IMG/VR virus record: IMGVR_UViG_3300027969_000007
Span: 1-48,457 of that record
Direction: 5' to 3' (one strand)
Source: a virus
DNA length: 48,457 bases
The notes under the pieces are model-generated. The model ran no database searches, was not told where the DNA came from, and worked only from the letters and a program-made list of their open reading frames with translations. The position numbers and the translations under genes were made by a program. Positions 6,696 through 15,332 of this stretch are shown piece by piece (position 1 is the stretch's first letter; every line of letters begins with the position of its first letter).

Positions 6696-7258
6696 TGAAT
6701 GCAATTAAAGAAAGAATTACATCGATAAGTGGAATCCCTTTAGAACATATACAATCGGTATTAAAAATAGATCCAAGTAGCCCATCGGGTTTATCTTGGT
6801 TACCTAGAAATAAAAAAAGTAATGCACAAAAAGATAGTAAATGTGGGTATGTTAGCATTGATAAAAAAAGTGGATACAAAACTTTGAAGGTATCTGTTGT
6901 AGTTAATAAAAAAATAATTACTATGAGATGCAGTAGAATAATATTACTTTTAGCTAACAGTTATCTTACGATAGGAAAACGAATTGATCATATAGATGGA
7001 AATTCTTTAAATAATAATTTAGAAAACTTAAGAGAGGTTACTATTTTTCAAAATGGACACAACAGCAAAATTTCAAAAAATAATAAATCGGGTTACAAGG
7101 GAATTAGTTGGAATAAAAAAAGCAAGAAATGGAGAGTGCAAATAGCTGCAAATGGTAAATATCATTATTTTGGCCTTTATGAAAATAAAGAAGATGCAAT
7201 TAAGGTTGCTATAGAAGCAAGAAAAAAACTTCATGGTGAATTTGGGAGAGATAAATAA
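6695..7258 (+). CDS. HNH homing endonuclease with AP2-type DNA-binding domain
   Basis: The 187-aa product has an HNH core, RIDHIDGNSLNNNLENLREVT followed by QNGHN (His 99, Asn 108-111, His 122), and a C-terminal AP2/ERF-like domain from about residue 130 (SGYKGISWNKKSKKWRVQI ... HYFGLYENKEDA). This architecture is typical of free-standing phage homing endonucleases, which cut an allele lacking the gene. It is visibly richer in A, T and Lys codons than its neighbours. It fits between two genes with TAATG overlaps at both ends, so its insertion left translation coupling of the operon intact. Confidence 0.9.
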   Translation: MNAIKERITSISGIPLEHIQSVLKIDPSSPSGLSWLPRNKKSNAQKDSKCGYVSIDKKSGYKTLKVSVVVNKKIITMRCSRIILLLANSYLTIGKRIDHIDGNSLNNNLENLREVTIFQNGHNSKISKNNKSGYKGISWNKKSKKWRVQIAANGKYHYFGLYENKEDAIKVAIEARKKLHGEFGRDK

Positions 7259-8922
7259 TGTTAAGAAAATACCAACAAGATGCCGTGGATTCTCTGTTCC
7301 AGTTTCAAAATGATCGCCCTGGGCATTCATCTGTAATAGTAATCCCAACTGGTGGCGGGAAAACGAGAGTGATGGCTGAAATAATCAGACGATCATTCGA
7401 GGCGAACCCAAATTGCAGGGGAATGATTCTTAGCCATGTAAAAGAATTGCTTGAGCAATCATCAAAAACTTGTACACACTATGCAACTACTACTGGCCTA
7501 CCTGTTGAGTCAATCGGGGTTTACTCCGCTGCATTAAAACGAAGGGAAGTAAAACCTTTAACGATTGCAGGGATTCAAAGTGTGTACAGAAAGGGTGCTG
7601 ACTTTGGTTATCTGGATTTTATTATGATTGATGAATGTCATCTGATTTCCCAGAACAAAGAAACCATGTATCGAAAGTTTCTGTCTCAGGCAAAGATTTC
7701 AAACTCTAGAGTTAAAGTGGTTGGCTTAACTGCAACCCCATATCGACTTCAGAGCGGAATTATATTTGGACACAAAGAAAAGACTTTTGATAATTGCTGC
7801 TACGCAATCGGGGTGCGAGATTTGATTGATGAAGGTTTTCTTTCACCATTAGTTACGATGGGTACAAGTGATTCTCCTGACCTAAAGAATGTTAGAATAA
7901 GAGCGGGTGAATACTTTTCAAAGGATCTTGATGCGATTCTTGAAAATGCTGATCTTGTTCAATCCAGCGTTAAAGAAGCAATCGCAAAAACATCTGAAAG
8001 GAAATCTGTATTAGTGTTTGCTTCATCGATTAAACACGCTGAAATGATTCTTAATGAATTAAAGAAGCAGGGGCAAAGTTGCAGTTTAATCACAGGCGAA
8101 ACACATCCGTATATTAGGGATTTTACGATTGCAAAATTTCGTTCAAAATTCAAGGAAGACCGAATCAAATGGCTTGTGAATGTAGCTGTTCTCACCACAG
8201 GTTTTGATGCCCCAATGATTGATTGCGTTGTGGTGATGAGGCCAACGATGTCAAAGGGTCTTTGGTATCAGATGGTTGGCAGGGGATTTCGCCTTGCTCC
8301 AGATAAAGAGAACTGCTTAATTCTTGATTTCGGTGACAATGCTCTTAGGCATGGTTGTATCGATCAGATTGTAGTTGATGCCCAAGGCATAGAACTTCCA
8401 GCAGCTAAAGTAAAGCGTTGCCCTTCATGTAATCTCATACACAGGATTGGCAATATCATTTGCCCTTCTTGCGGATACTTTAAGCCAAAGGAAGAAGAAT
8501 CTTTATTCCCAGAAAAACTTTCTGCGAGTCAAACTAATGGCGAAATCCTTGCGGGAAGACAACCCAAGCAGTATGAGATTGTTGCTACTGGATATACGAT
8601 TTATCGTAAAACTCCAGCATCAGATCCTTGTATACTCGAAACACACGAAACGCTTGAAGGGAAGCTAATCAGATGCTATCACTCATTGAAACATGGATTA
8701 GAATTTATAGTTTGGAAATGGCTTAAGTCTATTGGTGCAAAAGGTTTACCAGACAAGCATTGGAATATGAATAAAGAAGGCTTGCAATCTCAAGAGTGGT
8801 TGGATACGATCCCGAAACCAATTGCTATTAAAGCACACATAAATGAAAAGGGGTACTATCACATCGATAGTTATTCCTTTCAGAGTAATCGAGTAATAAG
8901 TGGGGAGATGGCGAAAGGGTGA
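7258..8922 (+). CDS. Superfamily 2 DNA/RNA helicase (DEAD/DEAH type)
   Basis: The 554-aa product has helicase motif I PTGGGKT (30-36), motif II DECH (125-128), motif III LTATPYR (158-163), motif V TTGFDAP (about 313-319) and motif VI QMVGRGFR (338-345). A four-Cys zinc ribbon, CPSC (388-391) and CPSC (402-405), follows the helicase core. The last 150 residues are family-specific. Such proteins unwind DNA in phage replication or recombination. The ATG overlaps the stop of the homing endonuclease gene. Confidence 0.92.
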   Translation: MLRKYQQDAVDSLFQFQNDRPGHSSVIVIPTGGGKTRVMAEIIRRSFEANPNCRGMILSHVKELLEQSSKTCTHYATTTGLPVESIGVYSAALKRREVKPLTIAGIQSVYRKGADFGYLDFIMIDECHLISQNKETMYRKFLSQAKISNSRVKVVGLTATPYRLQSGIIFGHKEKTFDNCCYAIGVRDLIDEGFLSPLVTMGTSDSPDLKNVRIRAGEYFSKDLDAILENADLVQSSVKEAIAKTSERKSVLVFASSIKHAEMILNELKKQGQSCSLITGETHPYIRDFTIAKFRSKFKEDRIKWLVNVAVLTTGFDAPMIDCVVVMRPTMSKGLWYQMVGRGFRLAPDKENCLILDFGDNALRHGCIDQIVVDAQGIELPAAKVKRCPSCNLIHRIGNIICPSCGYFKPKEEESLFPEKLSASQTNGEILAGRQPKQYEIVATGYTIYRKTPASDPCILETHETLEGKLIRCYHSLKHGLEFIVWKWLKSIGAKGLPDKHWNMNKEGLQSQEWLDTIPKPIAIKAHINEKGYYHIDSYSFQSNRVISGEMAKG

Positions 8923-8960
8923 AACCACCTCCCCTGTGCTGGGAGGAAGCAGACCCAGCA
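8902..8960 (+). promoter_or_regulatory. Set of mutually exclusive hairpins before the primase gene
   Basis: Three pairings compete: GGGGAG (8902-8907) with CTCCCC (8929-8934); CCTCCC (8928-8933) with GGGAGG (8941-8946); and TGCTGGG (8937-8943) with CCCAGCA (8954-8960). They span the helicase stop (8922) and the 86-nt gap before the primase. No T-run follows, so a simple terminator is unlikely; a translational or attenuation control is possible. Confidence 0.3.
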
Positions 8961-9008
8961 TCATTATCTTAACTAATTTAACAACAAAATCAAAGGAATA
9001 GGTGTGCC

Positions 9009-11486
9009 TTGGAAGAAATAAAAAAACAGGCTTTGCGTGTTCGTGGACAGGGTTTATCGGTGTTCTCTACAAAGGTAGATAAAACCCCAGTAATTAAGCG
9101 AACTAACCGCATAGTTGAGCTTAGAGCTAACCCACTATCAGACCTTGAAATTGAGATAGATTTCAGCCATGCAAATGTAGCAGGGATCGCCATCAACTGT
9201 GGCCCAGTTGTGGGTAAAAATAAGGACTTGGAATGCCTTGATATCGACTGTCCAAAGGTAGCACTTGACTTTCTTCCTGACTTGGAAGCATCAAGCAAAG
9301 AACTACACGATAAGCTTTGTGGATGCGTGGAAACAACCCCATCTGAAGGTTTGCACATTTTCTACTACTTGCCATTAGGTAAATCAAAATGCCGTGAATT
9401 GGCGGTAATGTCTACAGAAAATGGCAAGAGATGGCTAGCCGAAGCTAAAGCTAAAGGATCGACTAAAAAGATTGCTCCACCATTGATTGAAACAAGGGGT
9501 GCGGGTGGATATGTGGTTGGATTCTATTCTCAGGCAGTCTCAAAAATTGATGGATTAGTTAAGCCATATAAAATGATTCATGGTGATGTGGCAACTATTC
9601 CAACCCTGACTGCGGATGAGCATGAATTTCTAATGTCATTTGCCCAATCTTACGATCAAAAAGCAGCAAAGAGGTTCATCGAGTTAAATAAAGAACCTTA
9701 CCAGTACAAAGAAATAGGAAAGAAAACTGCGTTAGATCAATGGAGAGCGGAAACTTCATGGCCCGAAATTCTTCCAGATTCCTATCGGGTTGTTGAAGTC
9801 AGGCATGATTACTTTTTAGTTTGGCATCCCGATTCGTCAGGAAGAGAACCTAACGCAATTGCAGGGTGCAAAAATGGTGGCATGGATCGCTATTGGAATT
9901 TTAGTCCATTAGACTGGAGATTGAGTCCAAACATACCGCTAACCAAAGATTATGTTTACTGCATGAGTAGAGGTTGGCAGCCTGGAAGTAGAGAGTGGAA
10001 AACATTTTACGCACAGGTGTTTGCAAAGTATTCAATAGACAAAATTGAAGACGAACCTGTGAATGAATCGAGGTGGGATTTCCTTGAAACAACAAAGTCA
10101 GGTAAAGTTAAACAAATTAGAACTGTAGACATTGTGCCTGACGATGCCATTTCTTTTCCAGGCTGGATCGACACATACATTGACTACTGTATGCGAAACG
10201 CACTATATCCAGAGAAGAGAATCGCTGCTGCATCTGCATTAGGTATGTTCTCCGCTTTAGTGGGAAGATCCATCATGGGGCCAAATGAACTAAAGCTTAA
10301 CCTATACATTGTTGTTCTTGGTTTGACAGCTTCGGGCAAAGATTTTCCACGAAAATTGAACGCTAGAATATGTATGGAAATTGACAACGCTAGCCTCTTG
10401 ATGACGAAGGTAGGTTCAAGAGAAGGTCTTGAAGAAAAGGTAATTCAAGGCCCAAAATTTTTGATGGCTGATGAAGGTGCATTTGATCTTGAGAAAGCTA
10501 AATCGGGTGACACAAGGTTCAATGATGTTATGGGAACAATGCTAGAACTGTTTACATCTAACTACATTAAGAGGCGAGCTAAAGCGGGTGATGCGGATTC
10601 AGAAAATTTTATTCGCTATCCATTCCTTTCCATTATGACTTCATCGACCCCCGAAGAGTATTTCAAAGCTTTATCGCCTAAGATGCTTCGGTCAGGTTTT
10701 TACAATAGATTGTTGATTCTACAATCTGCAATTCGAGGCAGAATGAATCTTCGGGGTATGTCAGTATCAGAACCTATTCCAGAATATTTGGTAGAGGTTG
10801 CTGCACGATTGATTGCCATGAATGAGAATCTTGTTCCTGGGGTTATCAAAGAATTTATGCAAGATACTAAGCTTGATGCACTTGGAAATGCACCACTAAA
10901 CCAGATTGAAAAGGATTCAAAGGTTCTTTTACTTGATGAAGATGCGTTGGAATTCTTTCAAACTCAAGTATGGGAAAATGATGATTTGTATTCCAAGTAT
11001 CAGAAGAACAGCGAAGAAGAAAAAGCTTCTTCATGTGCTAGACTTCCTGAGTTGGCCTTGAAAATAGCTTGCCTGTGGGAATTAAGCCAAGACATAAACG
11101 CTGACACAATTTCTCTAGCTGGAGTTACTTCTGGATTTAGATTCGTGCGTGAAGTGAATAAGAGACAGACCGCAAATACAGTTATGGTATCTGATACTAA
11201 GTTTGGTGAAATCACGGACAAGCTACTAAACATGATCAAGGATTCACTAAACGAAATCGAACCAGATGTGTATGGTGTAAAAATGATTGATGCTAAGAGG
11301 CATCTTAGGAAGATCGTACACAGCGGGCAATCGGTTGACGATGCAATTCGATACCTTCAAGATTGCGGTGAGATTTCAATCAGAAAAAGCAGGGATAAAA
11401 ATGGTGCTGGATCAATGTACATCGTTATAAATGACCAATCACCTTCTCGATCCCAATCCGAGGGATCGACATCAGAGCTAGGTTAA
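9009..11486 (+). CDS. Prim-pol/DUF3987-type primase-helicase
   Basis: The 825-aa product joins an N-terminal primase-polymerase domain with a C-terminal ATPase. Prim-pol marks are AGIAINCGP (58-66), LECLDID with catalytic acids (74-80), TPSEGLHIFYY (110-120) and ETRGAGGYVVG (161-171). The ATPase part has a Walker A-like loop GLTASGKD (438-445) and Walker B FLMADEG (484-490), as in DUF3987 proteins, and a C-terminal region that may be a winged helix. It likely primes and unwinds at the origin. No other polymerase is visible. Translation appears to begin at TTG (9009) after GGAATAGG. Its 3' end overlaps the convergent terminase gene by 62 nt. Confidence 0.85.
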   Translation: MEEIKKQALRVRGQGLSVFSTKVDKTPVIKRTNRIVELRANPLSDLEIEIDFSHANVAGIAINCGPVVGKNKDLECLDIDCPKVALDFLPDLEASSKELHDKLCGCVETTPSEGLHIFYYLPLGKSKCRELAVMSTENGKRWLAEAKAKGSTKKIAPPLIETRGAGGYVVGFYSQAVSKIDGLVKPYKMIHGDVATIPTLTADEHEFLMSFAQSYDQKAAKRFIELNKEPYQYKEIGKKTALDQWRAETSWPEILPDSYRVVEVRHDYFLVWHPDSSGREPNAIAGCKNGGMDRYWNFSPLDWRLSPNIPLTKDYVYCMSRGWQPGSREWKTFYAQVFAKYSIDKIEDEPVNESRWDFLETTKSGKVKQIRTVDIVPDDAISFPGWIDTYIDYCMRNALYPEKRIAAASALGMFSALVGRSIMGPNELKLNLYIVVLGLTASGKDFPRKLNARICMEIDNASLLMTKVGSREGLEEKVIQGPKFLMADEGAFDLEKAKSGDTRFNDVMGTMLELFTSNYIKRRAKAGDADSENFIRYPFLSIMTSSTPEEYFKALSPKMLRSGFYNRLLILQSAIRGRMNLRGMSVSEPIPEYLVEVAARLIAMNENLVPGVIKEFMQDTKLDALGNAPLNQIEKDSKVLLLDEDALEFFQTQVWENDDLYSKYQKNSEEEKASSCARLPELALKIACLWELSQDINADTISLAGVTSGFRFVREVNKRQTANTVMVSDTKFGEITDKLLNMIKDSLNEIEPDVYGVKMIDAKRHLRKIVHSGQSVDDAIRYLQDCGEISIRKSRDKNGAGSMYIVINDQSPSRSQSEGSTSELG

Positions 11487-12981
11487 ACGCATCTGCAAGG
11501 TCAGGAGAGTGCTTGAGTCGTCTTTTCATCATGTCCTTAGATTCAACCACTCTTCTTCCGTTTGTATCCACAATGTATACTGGTGTGCGTAACTCTTCCA
11601 TCATTCTTTCACGCATATGCAACGGAAGATGCCCGATAGATACTTTACCCTCCATAGCAAGTTCTGCTGCCTCAAACCAAAGAGCGGATCTCATGTTCGG
11701 GAACTCCCGCCACCTTGGTGCTTCACCAGATGAATTAATGCCGTAAAACATATAATCACCCTTGTTATCGACCACACCACCACCAACACCACCCTCATCA
11801 ATAAGCACAGGGATCTTGTATTGCGATTGCCTTGGGTTCTCATATTTTTGGCAATACTCTTTAATCTTTTCCGAGAACTCTTTCGTAGACAATCCACGGT
11901 ACTCCTTTGCATCTATGATGCAACATCCATGCCTGACAACCAAACAGGATCTATCGTCACCGAACCTTGCAGGGTCAGCACCGATTTGAACCACCCAATC
12001 TTTGTTAAGCTGAATCGGATCAAGGATCTGTTTAAGTGCCAACGCACCCCATACCGAGTTGATAGCTTTACTAGGGTATCTTCCAAGAACTTGAATGTCA
12101 AAAAGCGGATCTTCAACCATGTAGTTTTTATCATTGAAGGTAAAGAACCCTGGTTCCAACTCTTCGCCTTCTCTAGCGGATCTACATTCGTTTTTAATGC
12201 GGTTCTCTACATACTCATAGTTAATAGCACCTGGAACAAGATCGGCCTTAAAAGCCACATTAGGATGGTCTAAAGCAGATAGGTGAAACACTTTCCAGTC
12301 AGGTGAATTCTCAGCAAAATAAGCAGGGGATGAGGCATCGTATGGATTGAAAATACAGAACCATAAACAGTTTTCTTTGCTTGCTGAAAGCATCGACTCT
12401 GCTCTTTCCCAGAATGTGGGTTCAATACCAGATGCTTCGTCAAACAGGATGCACAAACCACCAGCGGAATGTCTACCTTGGAAAGCATCAGCTTTTTGAG
12501 CGGTTAAACCTTGAATGTAATGCGAGGGATTCTTTTCAAGACGATTAGCCTTGGGCATCCAGTTTGGATCTCTTGGTCTAACCCTGCGTAGTTCTTTGAA
12601 CACACCATCTTTGATCTGCTGGGCAACAGGTGCTGAAATCAAAACTTCGGATGGAGTAAAGTGATCGTGAAACCATGAAGCAATAACAGCACACAAAAAA
12701 GTTTTGCCTTGATTGTGTGCGGATCTAACTAGAACTTTTCTTGCACCATTGGCAACCGAATCAAATATTTCCATCTGCTGGGGGGTCAGGGATATTCCGA
12801 GGTATTCGCAATACTCCCCTGGGTTTTTCGGTATCACTATAGTCTTCTGCTTCTCCCGATTCACCCTCTTGACCTCTTGGATTTCCGAGAGTTTCCCCTG
12901 CAATACTGGACTCGATAAGACCCTTTGCCATTTCTTTTGCAAGTTGTTTGTTGAGGAGTTTTTGGAGTTCTTGCTCATCAT
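11425..12981 (-). CDS. terL: Terminase large subunit
   Basis: The motor ATPase and nuclease that packages DNA. It has Walker A RSAHNQGKT (near residue 90), Walker B ILFDEASGI, then a nuclease domain with IGADPARFGDDRS, VLIDEGGVGGG and HSPDLADAFNLALM at the C-terminus. I place the start at ATG 12981 (or the adjacent ATG 12978) because AAGGA lies just upstream; a TTG at 13005 is possible. The start lies deep inside the terS-like gene, giving a 221-nt out-of-frame overlap. The 3' end overlaps the oppositely oriented primase gene by 62 nt. Confidence 0.93.
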   Translation of the reverse strand: MMSKNSKNSSTNNLQKKWQRVLSSPVLQGKLSEIQEVKRVNREKQKTIVIPKNPGEYCEYLGISLTPQQMEIFDSVANGARKVLVRSAHNQGKTFLCAVIASWFHDHFTPSEVLISAPVAQQIKDGVFKELRRVRPRDPNWMPKANRLEKNPSHYIQGLTAQKADAFQGRHSAGGLCILFDEASGIEPTFWERAESMLSASKENCLWFCIFNPYDASSPAYFAENSPDWKVFHLSALDHPNVAFKADLVPGAINYEYVENRIKNECRSAREGEELEPGFFTFNDKNYMVEDPLFDIQVLGRYPSKAINSVWGALALKQILDPIQLNKDWVVQIGADPARFGDDRSCLVVRHGCCIIDAKEYRGLSTKEFSEKIKEYCQKYENPRQSQYKIPVLIDEGGVGGGVVDNKGDYMFYGINSSGEAPRWREFPNMRSALWFEAAELAMEGKVSIGHLPLHMRERMMEELRTPVYIVDTNGRRVVESKDMMKRRLKHSPDLADAFNLALMSIPRIGIEKVIGHL

Positions 12982-13219
12982 CTCGTTCCTTATTATTGCG
13001 TTCAATTATCCATTGCATGGCTCGCCAGTCTTCACTCCCATGTTCATGGATAACCTGTTGCATGGCAATGGTTGCCTGTGCTTTGGCTTTGACCATCTCC
13101 TTCTTGTGCCAAGGTTCAAGATCCCTTCTAGAGATGCCAAAAGCTTTCATTGCTAGTTTAAAGTCGATCCCACGCTGGATATTTTCCAGCATTTCATAGA
13201 AACTATCGGAGTCGATCAT
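12761..13219 (-). CDS. terS: Probable terminase small subunit
   Basis: The 152-aa product has an N-terminal helix-turn-helix-like segment (DFKLAMKAFGISRRDLEPW), a helical middle with WRAMQWIIERNNKE, often seen in small terminases, and a loose Gly/Pro-rich tail. It would recognise the packaging site and load TerL. The ATG overlaps the stop of the 63-aa gene upstream as ATGA. Its last 73 codons overlap the start of terL in a different frame. Assignment rests on helical pattern and position directly before terL. Confidence 0.7.
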   Translation of the reverse strand: MIDSDSFYEMLENIQRGIDFKLAMKAFGISRRDLEPWHKKEMVKAKAQATIAMQQVIHEHGSEDWRAMQWIIERNNKERDDEQELQKLLNKQLAKEMAKGLIESSIAGETLGNPRGQEGESGEAEDYSDTEKPRGVLRIPRNIPDPPADGNI

Positions 13220-13407
13220 GATTTTGGAAACTCCTTGCCCCCTGGGAATTCAACATTTTCGGGTGTTTCTGGGTCGATCAACATTCTCATAAGCTCAAGT
13301 GTCTCAGAGATATAGATCAAACTCGCTGCTATTGACTGAGAAGGTTTTCCTTTTTCATAGGCAGCAATGGCTTCTACCATCCAGTCTGCCCCAGCTTTAT
13401 TTAACAT
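13216..13407 (-). CDS. Hypothetical protein, 63 aa
   Basis: A small helical protein (MLNKAGADWMVEAIAAYEKG...) with a GAAAGGATGC ribosome site upstream and an ATGA overlap into the terS-like gene. No family recognised. As first gene of the terminase operon it faces a divergent 67-nt gap (13408-13474) where AT-rich boxes such as TAGAAT on this strand and TAAAAT on the other could act as -10 elements; I could not match convincing -35 boxes. Confidence 0.65.
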   Translation of the reverse strand: MLNKAGADWMVEAIAAYEKGKPSQSIAASLIYISETLELMRMLIDPETPENVEFPGGKEFPKS

Positions 13408-13474
13408 ATTGCATCCTTTCTAAAACAAGGTAAAATAGGTAACAGTATTCTAGCAAAAAGCAAGAGGAATTTCG

Positions 13475-13990
13475 ATGGCAGATTTAGTAGGAGCTATAGA
13501 AAAACTGAAGAAACTTTTAGAAGACCGAGCCAAGCGGGTTGGCAGGGCTACGAATACTAGTCCAGCACCTGATCCAGATATTACCGCTACTAGCCAGTCA
13601 ATAATATATAAACCGCCATCTGCTTGGATGAAGTCTCTTGAATACTTCCCTATGGCAAAGGCTCAGTCAGGTTCGGTTGTAATGAGGGCTAGAGGCCCAA
13701 ATATCGGTTATATTTACCCAAGGGTAGGTAAGGCCACTTTTAATAAATGGGTGGCAAATAACTGGAGAGGTGGCTTCATATACTGGTATGGATCGCCTAG
13801 CCTAAAGGACTACTCAATCATTGCTAGAAAAGCTCGACCATTCAGAAGAGGCGGGTCAGGTAGACTTGGAATTGTAGCAGTAAGAAACAGGAAAGTTCGA
13901 GGAACGATGTATAACTCCATACCAAAAAATGTAAGGGATAGGGGTAGAGCTTCTGCAAGAATTTCTAAGAAAAACAACTGGAGGTTATAA
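13475..13990 (+). CDS. Basic protein with KTSC-like segment, 171 aa
   Basis: The middle of the product (NIGYIYPRVGKATFNKWV ... GGFIYWY) resembles the short KTSC fold found in phage and bacterial proteins of unclear role. The C-terminal third is very basic (FRRGGSGRLGIVAVRNRKVRG, ISKKNNWRL), so nucleic-acid binding is plausible. AAGAGGAAT precedes the ATG. It forms a two-gene plus-strand island between the terminase genes and the structural genes, and its stop overlaps the next ATG as TAATG. Confidence 0.6.
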   Translation: MADLVGAIEKLKKLLEDRAKRVGRATNTSPAPDPDITATSQSIIYKPPSAWMKSLEYFPMAKAQSGSVVMRARGPNIGYIYPRVGKATFNKWVANNWRGGFIYWYGSPSLKDYSIIARKARPFRRGGSGRLGIVAVRNRKVRGTMYNSIPKNVRDRGRASARISKKNNWRL

Positions 13991-14295
13991 TGTACTTAAA
14001 TCCATACTATCGACACATTCAAGAAATGAAACGATTCTATGTCGAATCCATTACCAAGGAAGACATGGCTATCGTAAAGAGTTGCCTAGTAAGAAAAATT
14101 CGGGGTGGCAACATGAAAGCGGTAGAACTGTTTATGAAGTTCACCGAGTGGCAGAAAGAACTGGATGCTGCTAGTGATGCTAGACATGAACTTCAAACCA
14201 TCATGGGTTCACCTACGGACGGGTTGATGAAATCGCTTCGCCCTGGTTCAATAAATATTTCTGTTGAAAAGCTTGAAGATAAGAAACAGGCTTGA
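13990..14295 (+). CDS. Small terminase-like or regulatory helical protein, 101 aa
   Basis: The product contains ITKEDMAIVKSCLVRKIRGGNMKAVELFMKFTE, a pattern common in short phage and bacterial proteins related to small terminase helices (a 'teed..aiv..li..a..Gd.kA...l' repeat). It might be an accessory packaging protein; the 12761-13219 gene is the better terS by position. Translation is coupled to the upstream basic protein by a TAATG overlap. Downstream, after 11 nt, comes the folded element at 14307-14400. Confidence 0.6.
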   Translation: MYLNPYYRHIQEMKRFYVESITKEDMAIVKSCLVRKIRGGNMKAVELFMKFTEWQKELDAASDARHELQTIMGSPTDGLMKSLRPGSINISVEKLEDKKQA

Positions 14296-14306
14296 TATAT
14301 TAACAT

Positions 14307-14400
14307 TGTCCGAATGGAGCTAGGGCTTGTTTTCACAATTTCCTGAGACTCATCTCAACCGAAGTAGAATTGTGTCAGGTTGAGAGGTTTCATTCGGACA
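14307..14400. other. Folded palindromic element with pseudoknot potential
   Basis: TGTCCGAATG (14307-14316) pairs perfectly with CATTCGGACA (14391-14400) and can be extended by five more pairs including G-U. Inside, CACAATT (14334-14340) pairs with AATTGTG (14368-14374), and TCTCAACC (14353-14360) pairs with GGTTGAGA (14378-14385). The order is crossed (a-b-a'-b'), the arrangement of an H-type pseudoknot. A nested alternative is the hairpin TGAGA (14344-14348) with TCTCA (14353-14357). It fills the gap between two convergent genes and has no T-run on either strand, so it is not an ordinary terminator. It could be a structured RNA, an unusual bidirectional terminator, or a DNA site for packaging or recombination. 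Confidence 0.55.
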
Positions 14401-14402
14401 TC

Positions 14403-15317
14403 TTAAATAGGTTCAGGCTCAACAATATTTAAAGTAAAAACTACTGATGCTTCTGATGTAGTTCCTTCTGGAATATAACCAGAATTAAAACTAAAAACCA
14501 CCAGATGATTCACCTTAATATTTACTGATCCATAAACAGTACCTGTGAATCTGTTTCCACCTTTTTGCTGATAACCATTAATCAACATAGATGCTGTTGC
14601 TTCGGTTTTCTTGAAATCAGAAACCTTGTATTTATAATAAAGAATTCCATTTCTTTCCGCTCTAAAATCCATGTATTTAGTTGTGCCGTCACTAAGCATA
14701 GTAACTTGCAATGGTGGAGTTTCTTTAACCCCATTACCAGTATAAGTTCCAGTATAATCACCTGTTCCTGTTTGGTCTAAAAAAGTAAAGCCATACGGAA
14801 ATGTTGGGGCTGGAGTTGGGGGCGGGGTTGGTGGAGGGGTTAAAGAATTTCCAATTGTATCTACCATTATCGCTGGTATAAGTTGATCTGGATCAAAATC
14901 AACAAAAAAACTTTCTCCAGAAGCTAATTCTTTTACTTCCGTGTAATCATAATATCCAATCAATCTATCATTGATGGTATGATTGTAAATTATCAAGTAT
15001 CTAAAAGGCCCAAAAAACTGACCTTCTGGGCAAGTGAAATCAAGGTTTTTTAAAAACAATGTGTATACACCTTCTGATTCCTTGTATTTTGTTTTTTCTA
15101 AAACATAACCACCATCTGGATATGAAAGACTACCAAAAAGTTCTGGAAAGTCCGTACTGTTCCAATTTGTTTTATTCATGGGGAGTGGCAAATATATCTG
15201 TTCGATAGGGTCGTACTCTCCAGCAGATAAAGCCATTTTTAAAACATCCACATTTAATAGATGCTGTCCAGCTTCAAAATCTGTTGCAAAGCAAGGAAAC
15301 GGAATTAATGTTGCCAT
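14403..15317 (-). CDS. Virion-type protein with Pro-rich linker and Ig-like C-terminal domain
   Basis: The 304-aa product has an N-terminal domain containing YLIIYNHTINDRLIGYYDY and LASGESFFVDFDP, a pattern frequent in phage fibre or baseplate-associated proteins, then a linker of PPPTPPPTPAPT (about residues 160-175) and a beta-rich C-terminal part. The ATG at 15317 follows AAAGGG by 8 nt and is preferred to a TTG at 15323. It is the last gene of the late block; its stop is 3 nt from the folded element at 14307-14400. Probably exposed on the particle; function unproven. Confidence 0.65.
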   Translation of the reverse strand: MATLIPFPCFATDFEAGQHLLNVDVLKMALSAGEYDPIEQIYLPLPMNKTNWNSTDFPELFGSLSYPDGGYVLEKTKYKESEGVYTLFLKNLDFTCPEGQFFGPFRYLIIYNHTINDRLIGYYDYTEVKELASGESFFVDFDPDQLIPAIMVDTIGNSLTPPPTPPPTPAPTFPYGFTFLDQTGTGDYTGTYTGNGVKETPPLQVTMLSDGTTKYMDFRAERNGILYYKYKVSDFKKTEATASMLINGYQQKGGNRFTGTVYGSVNIKVNHLVVFSFNSGYIPEGTTSEASVVFTLNIVEPEPI

Positions 15318-15332
15318 AAACAATACCCTTTA

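Noticed and set aside
11821-12273. 150-codon plus-strand ORF inside terL
   Set aside because: It is antisense to conserved terminase sequence and has no ribosome site or recognisable product.
14342-14362. Hammerhead ribozyme core (CTGAGA near a GAA string) in the folded element
   Set aside because: The core CUGANGA and GAAA strands are not both present in the right order.
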